From Amblyomma americanum (lineage: Eukaryota; Arthropoda; Arachnida; Ixodida; Ixodidae): a stretch of 64,000 nucleotides of DNA. The position numbers and the translations under genes are program-made. Below are positions 60,224 through 64,000 of the stretch, one piece after another. A model generated the notes under the pieces. It made no database searches. It was given only the letters and a program-made list of their open reading frames with translations, and was not told the DNA's origin. Location: positions 146,842,121 through 146,906,120 of the forward strand of contig NC_135504.1 of NCBI RefSeq assembly GCF_052857255.1. The letters are read 5' to 3'. Position 1 is the first letter of the stretch, and each line of letters opens with the position of its first letter.

Positions 60224-61559
60224 CATGCTTTTCGCGCAGTTATAAGAGAAAAAGTTTTGACGCGTGTCACAGGGACACTTGTTAAACCGGTGTTCAGATT
60301 TACCTCGTTTCGGACTAAAACAGCTTGTTTCGTTGGATTAAGCACGAATACATGCTTTTCACGCAGTTATAAGAGAAAAAAGTTTTGACGCGTATAACAT
60401 GGACACTTGTAAAACCGATGTGTTCAGATCTAGCTCGTTTTGGTCTAAAACAGCTTGTTTCGTTGTAATAAGCAAGAATACATGCTTTTCGCGCAGTTAT
60501 AAGAGAAAAAGTTTTGACGCGTATCAGAGGAACACTTGTAAAACCGATGTGTTGTGATTTAGCTCATCTCGGTCTAAAACAGCTTGTTTCGTTGTATTAA
60601 GCACGAATACATGCTTTTCGCGCAGTTATAAGAGAAAACGTTTTGACGCGTATCACATGGACACTTGGAAAACCGATGTGTTGAGATCTAGCTCGTTTTG
60701 GTCTAAAACAGCTTGTTTCGTTGTATTAATCAAGAATACACGCTTTTCGCGCAGTTATAAGAGAAAAAGTTTTGACGCGTTTCACAGGGACACTTGTAAA
60801 ACCGATGTGTTCAGATTTAGCTCGCTTCGGTCTAAAACAACTTGTTTCGTTGTATTAAGCACGAATACATGCTTTTAGCCCAGTTATAAGAGAAAAAGTT
60901 TTGACGCTTATCACATGGATACTTGTAAAACCGATGTGTTTAGATATAGCTCATTTTGGTATAAAACCGCTTGTTTCGTTGTTTTAAGCAAGAATACGTG
61001 CTTTTCGCGTAGTTATAGAAGAAAAAGTTTTGACGCGTATTGGACTTGTAAAACCGATGTGTTCAGATTTAGCTCATCTTGGTCTAAAACAGCTTGTTTC
61101 GTTGTATTAAGCACGAATACATGCTTTTCGCGCAGTTATCAGAGGAAAAGTTTTGACGCGTATCACATGGACACTTGTAAAACCGATGTGTTCAGATCTA
61201 GCTCGTTTTGGTCTAAAACAGCTTGTTTCGTTGTATATGCAAGAATACATGCTTTTCGCCCAGTTATAAGAGAAAAAGTTTTGACGCGTTTCACAGGGAC
61301 ACTTGTAAAACCGATGTGTTCAGATTTAGCTCATCTCGGTCTAAAACAGCTTGTTTCGTTGTATTAAGCACGAATACATGCTTTTCGCGCAGTTATAAGA
61401 GGAAAAGTTTTGACGCGTATTAGAGGAACACTTGTGAAACCGATGTGTTGTGATTTAGCTCATCTCGGTCTAAAACAGCTTGTTTCGTTGTATTAAGCAC
61501 GAATACATGCTTTTCGCGCAGTTATAAGAGAAAAAGTTTTGACGCGTATCACATGGACA
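60224..61559 (+). repeat. 3,079-bp-offset HOR segment, copy 2
   Basis: It matches 57,145-58,480, with differences such as GTGTTGAGATC (about 60,680) and GTATATGCAAG (about 61,236) for GTATAAGCAAG. It runs directly into the 61,546-63,595 segment, so the right zone is a mosaic of two duplications. Confidence 0.85.
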
Positions 61560-63595
61560 CATTTAAAACCGATGTGTCCAGATTTAGCTCGTTTCGGTCT
61601 AAATCAGCTTGTTTCGTTGTATTAAGCACGAATACATGCTTTTCGCGCAGTTATAAGAGAAAAAGTTTTGACGCGTCTCATGGACACTTGTAAAACCGAT
61701 GTGTTCAGATTTTGCTCGTTTCGGTCTAAAACAACTTGTTTCGTTGTATTAAGCACGAATACATGCTTTTCGCGCAGTTATAAGAGAAAAAGTTTTGACG
61801 CGTGTCACAGGGACACTTGTAAAACCGATGTGTTTAGATATAGCTCGTTTTGGTATAAAACAGCTTGTTTCGTTGTTTTAAGCACGAATACATGCTGTTC
61901 GCGCAGTTAAAAGAGAAAAAGGTTTGACGCGTGTCACAGGGACACTTGTAAAACCGATGTGTTCAGATTTAGCTCGTTTCGGTCTAAAACAGCTTGTTTC
62001 GTTGTATTAAGCAAGAATACATGCTTTTCGCGCAGTTATAACAGAAAAAGTTTTGACGCGTGTCACAGGGACACTTGTAAAACCGGTGTTCAGATTTACC
62101 TCGTTTCGGACTAAAACAGCTTGTTTCGTTAGATTAAGCACGAATACATGCTTTTCACGCAGTTATAAGAGAAAAAGTTTTGACGCGTGTAACATGGACA
62201 CTTGTAAAACCGATGTGTTCAGATCTAGCTCGTTTTGGTCTAAAACAGCTTGTTTCGTTGTATTAATCAAGAATACATGCTTTACGCGCAGTTATAAGAG
62301 AAAAAGTTTTGACGCGTTTCACAGGGACACTTGTAAAACCGATGTGTTCAGATTTAGCTCGCTTCGGTCTAAAACAACTTGTTTCGTTGTATTAAGCACG
62401 ATTACATGCTTTTCGCGCAGTTATAAGAGAAAAGTTTTGACGCTTATCACGTGGATACTTGTAAAACCGATGTGTTTAGATATAGCTCATTTTGGTATAA
62501 AACCGCTTGTTTCGTTGTTTTAAGCAAGAATACGTGCTTTTCGCGTAGTTATAGAAGAAAAAGTTTTGACGCGAATTGGACTTGCAAAACCGATGTGTTC
62601 AGATTTAGCTCATCTCGGTCTAAAACAGCTTGTTTCGTTGTATTAAGCATGAATACATGCTTTTCGCGCAGTTATAAGAGAAAAAGTTTTGACGCGTATC
62701 AGAGGAAGACTTGTAAAACCGATGTGTTGTGATTTAGCTCGTTTCGGTCTAAAACAGCTTGTTTCGTTGTATTAAGCACGAATACATGCTTTTCGCGCAG
62801 TTATAAGAGAAAAAGTTTTGACGCGCATCACATGGACACTTGTAGAACCGATGTGTTCAGATTTACCTCGTTTCGGTCTAAAACAGCTTGTTTCGTTGGA
62901 TTAAGCACGAATACATGCTTTTCGCGCATTTATAAGAGAAAAAAGTTTTGACGCGTATCACATGGACACATTTAAAACCGATGTGTCCAGATTTAGCTCG
63001 TTTCGGTCTAAATCAGCTTGTTTCGTTGTATTAAGCACGAATACATGCTTTTCGCGCAGTTATAAGAGAAAAAGTTTTGACGCGTCACATGGACACTTGT
63101 AAAACCGATGTGTTCAGATTTTGCTCGTTTCGGTCTAAAACAACTTGTTTCGTTGTATTAAGCACGAATACATGCTTTTCGCGCAGTTATAAGAGAAAAA
63201 GTTTTGACGCGTGTCACAGGGACACTTGTAAAACCGATGTGTTTAGATATAGCTCGTTTTGGTATAAAACAGCTTGTTTCGTTGTTTTAAGCACGAATAC
63301 ATGCTGTTCGCGCAGTTAAAAGAGAAAAAGGTTTGACGCGTGTCACAGGGACACTTGTAAAACCGATGTGTTCAGATTTAGCTCGTTTCGGTCTAAAACA
63401 GCTTGTTTCGTTGTATTAAGCAAGAATACATGCTTTTCGCGCAGTTATAAGAGAAAAAGTTTTGACGCGTGTCACAGGGACACTTGTTAAACCGGTGTTC
63501 AGATTTACCTCGTTTCGGACTAAAACAGCTTGTTTCGTTGGATTAAGCACGAATACATGCTTTTCACGCAGTTATAAGAGAAAAAAGTTTTGACG
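61546..63595 (+). repeat. 6,284-bp-offset HOR segment, copy 2 (2,050 bp)
   Basis: It matches 55,262-57,311, including the 1,409-bp internal spacing. Differences seen include TTTAGATATAGC for TTTCGATATAGC, GTTGTTTTAAGC for GTTGCTTTAAGC, and TTGTTTCGTTGG for TTTTTTCCTTGG. Confidence 0.85.
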
Positions 63596-64000
63596 CGATT
63601 CACATTGACACATTTAAAACCGATGTTTTCAGATTTAGCTCGTTTCGGTCTAAAACAGCTTGTTTCGTTGTATTAAGCAAGAATACATGCTTTTCGCACA
63701 GTTATAAGAGAAAAAGATTTGACGCGTTTCACAGGGACACTTGTAAAACCGATGTGTTCAGATTTAGCTCGTTTCGGTCTAAAACAACTTGTTTCGTGTA
63801 TTAAGCACGAATACATGCTTTTCGCGCAGTTATAAGAGAAAAAGTTTTGACGCGTGTCACAGGGACACTTGTAAAACCGATGTGTTTAGATATAGCTCGT
63901 TTTGGTATAAAACAGCTTGCTTCGTTGTTTTAAACAAGAATACGTGCTTTTCGCGTAGTTATAGAAGAAAAAGTTCTGACGCGTATTAGAGGGACTTGTA

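Larger units (their letters stand above)
1..64000 (+). repeat. 129-bp satellite DNA array filling the window
   Basis: The same unit of about 129 bp recurs from first to last base in one orientation. Starts of the GAATAC phase mark fall at 3, 133, 262, 391, 521, 651 and 780, giving lengths of 130, 129, 129, 130, 130 and 129, and the pattern continues to the end. I saw no inverted monomer, no mobile-element insertion and no stretch of non-satellite sequence, so no interval needs a separate intergenic description. Length differences come from 1-2 bp indels, a 130-bp K-type, a 116-bp deletion type in the middle zone and a few rearranged units. Both window edges cut a monomer, so the array is longer than this window. 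Arrays of this kind are known from eukaryotic heterochromatin and centromeres; which applies here cannot be seen from sequence alone. Confidence 0.98.
51131..64000 (+). repeat. Right zone of the array, M-type and BglII-site monomers
   Basis: Monomers with ATCACATGGACAC, AGATCTAGCTCGTTTTGG, GCTCATCTCGG, TTTAGATATAGC, GTATTAATCAAG and GCTTTTAGCCCAG dominate, and the middle-zone markers are absent. The string GATGTGTCCA occurs at 51,301, 55,287, 56,696, 59,904, 61,571 and 62,980, with spacings of 3,986, 1,409, 3,208, 1,667 and 1,409. Monomers with TTTAGATATAGCTCG and GTTGTTTTAAAC resemble left-zone units near 2.0, 6.7 and 14.7 kb more than middle-zone ones. Open frames are longest here because GTTCAGA-type V2 blocks follow one another. 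Confidence 0.75.

Noticed and set aside
1..64000. CRISPR array
   Set aside because: Repeat units are about 129 bp with no unique spacers; the variable blocks are themselves family variants and there are no cas genes.
1..64000. Tandem-repeat exon of a large secreted or structural protein
   Set aside because: Frequent in-frame TGA in the GTTGTGA units, many 1-2 bp indels and no long continuous frame or splice pattern.
1..64000. Mobile element, LTR or terminal inverted repeats
   Set aside because: No target-site duplications, no inverted termini and no transposase or reverse-transcriptase coding sequence in any frame.
1..64000. Bacterial or phage locus with a defence or other novel system
   Set aside because: There are no genes of any kind; about 500 tandem satellite units with HORs is a eukaryotic heterochromatin feature.

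Overview
The whole 64 kb window is one uninterrupted satellite-DNA array. Its monomer is close to 129 bp, all copies run head-to-tail in the same orientation, and 64,000/129 gives about 496 units. I found no unique sequence, protein-coding gene, RNA gene, transposon, inverted block or array edge; both window ends fall inside a monomer. A satellite field this long points to a eukaryotic nuclear genome (pericentromeric, centromeric or other heterochromatin). I cannot name the species. A hand count on a consensus-type monomer gives 50/129 G+C (about 39%) and 9 CpG against about 4.7 expected, so CpG is not depleted.

Each monomer has two conserved stretches. One runs from CATGCTTTTCGCGC through AGTTATAAGAG to the A5 tract. 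The other is around GGTCTAAAACAGCTTGTTTCG. Between and beside them are three variable blocks: V1 (types I call R, H, M, E and K below), V2 (GTTGTGATTT versus GTTCAGATTT and relatives) and V3 (GTTGTATTAAGC, GCTGTATTAAGC, GTTGGACTAAGC). The combinations of these blocks define monomer subtypes, and the order of subtypes is copied in higher-order repeats (HORs).

Three zones can be told apart. The left zone (1 to about 22.77 kb) carries E-type (AGTATCACGTGGATACT) and K-type monomers and nested duplications of 2 to 4 kb. The middle zone (about 22.77 to 51.13 kb) carries a private 13-bp-deletion monomer (GTTGGACATGC) and a private TAAAATTGACG monomer seen eight times. It also holds very recent tandem HOR copies: two 2,040-bp units with one difference found and two 1,677-bp units with none found. 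The right zone (about 51.13 kb to the end) is rich in M-type (ATCACATGGAC) and BglII-site (AGATCTAGC) monomers, has a private GATGTGTCCA marker in six copies, and shows mosaic offsets of about 3.08, 4.11 and 6.28 kb.

Because 129 is divisible by 3, frames lacking a stop run through several monomers and give ORFs up to 181 codons. These track the satellite subtype (TGA in the GTTGTGA variants, open in the GTTCAGA variants) and are not genes. The biological interest lies in the HOR architecture, the visible signs of recent unequal exchange, and short motifs repeated hundreds of times that could recruit DNA-binding proteins.
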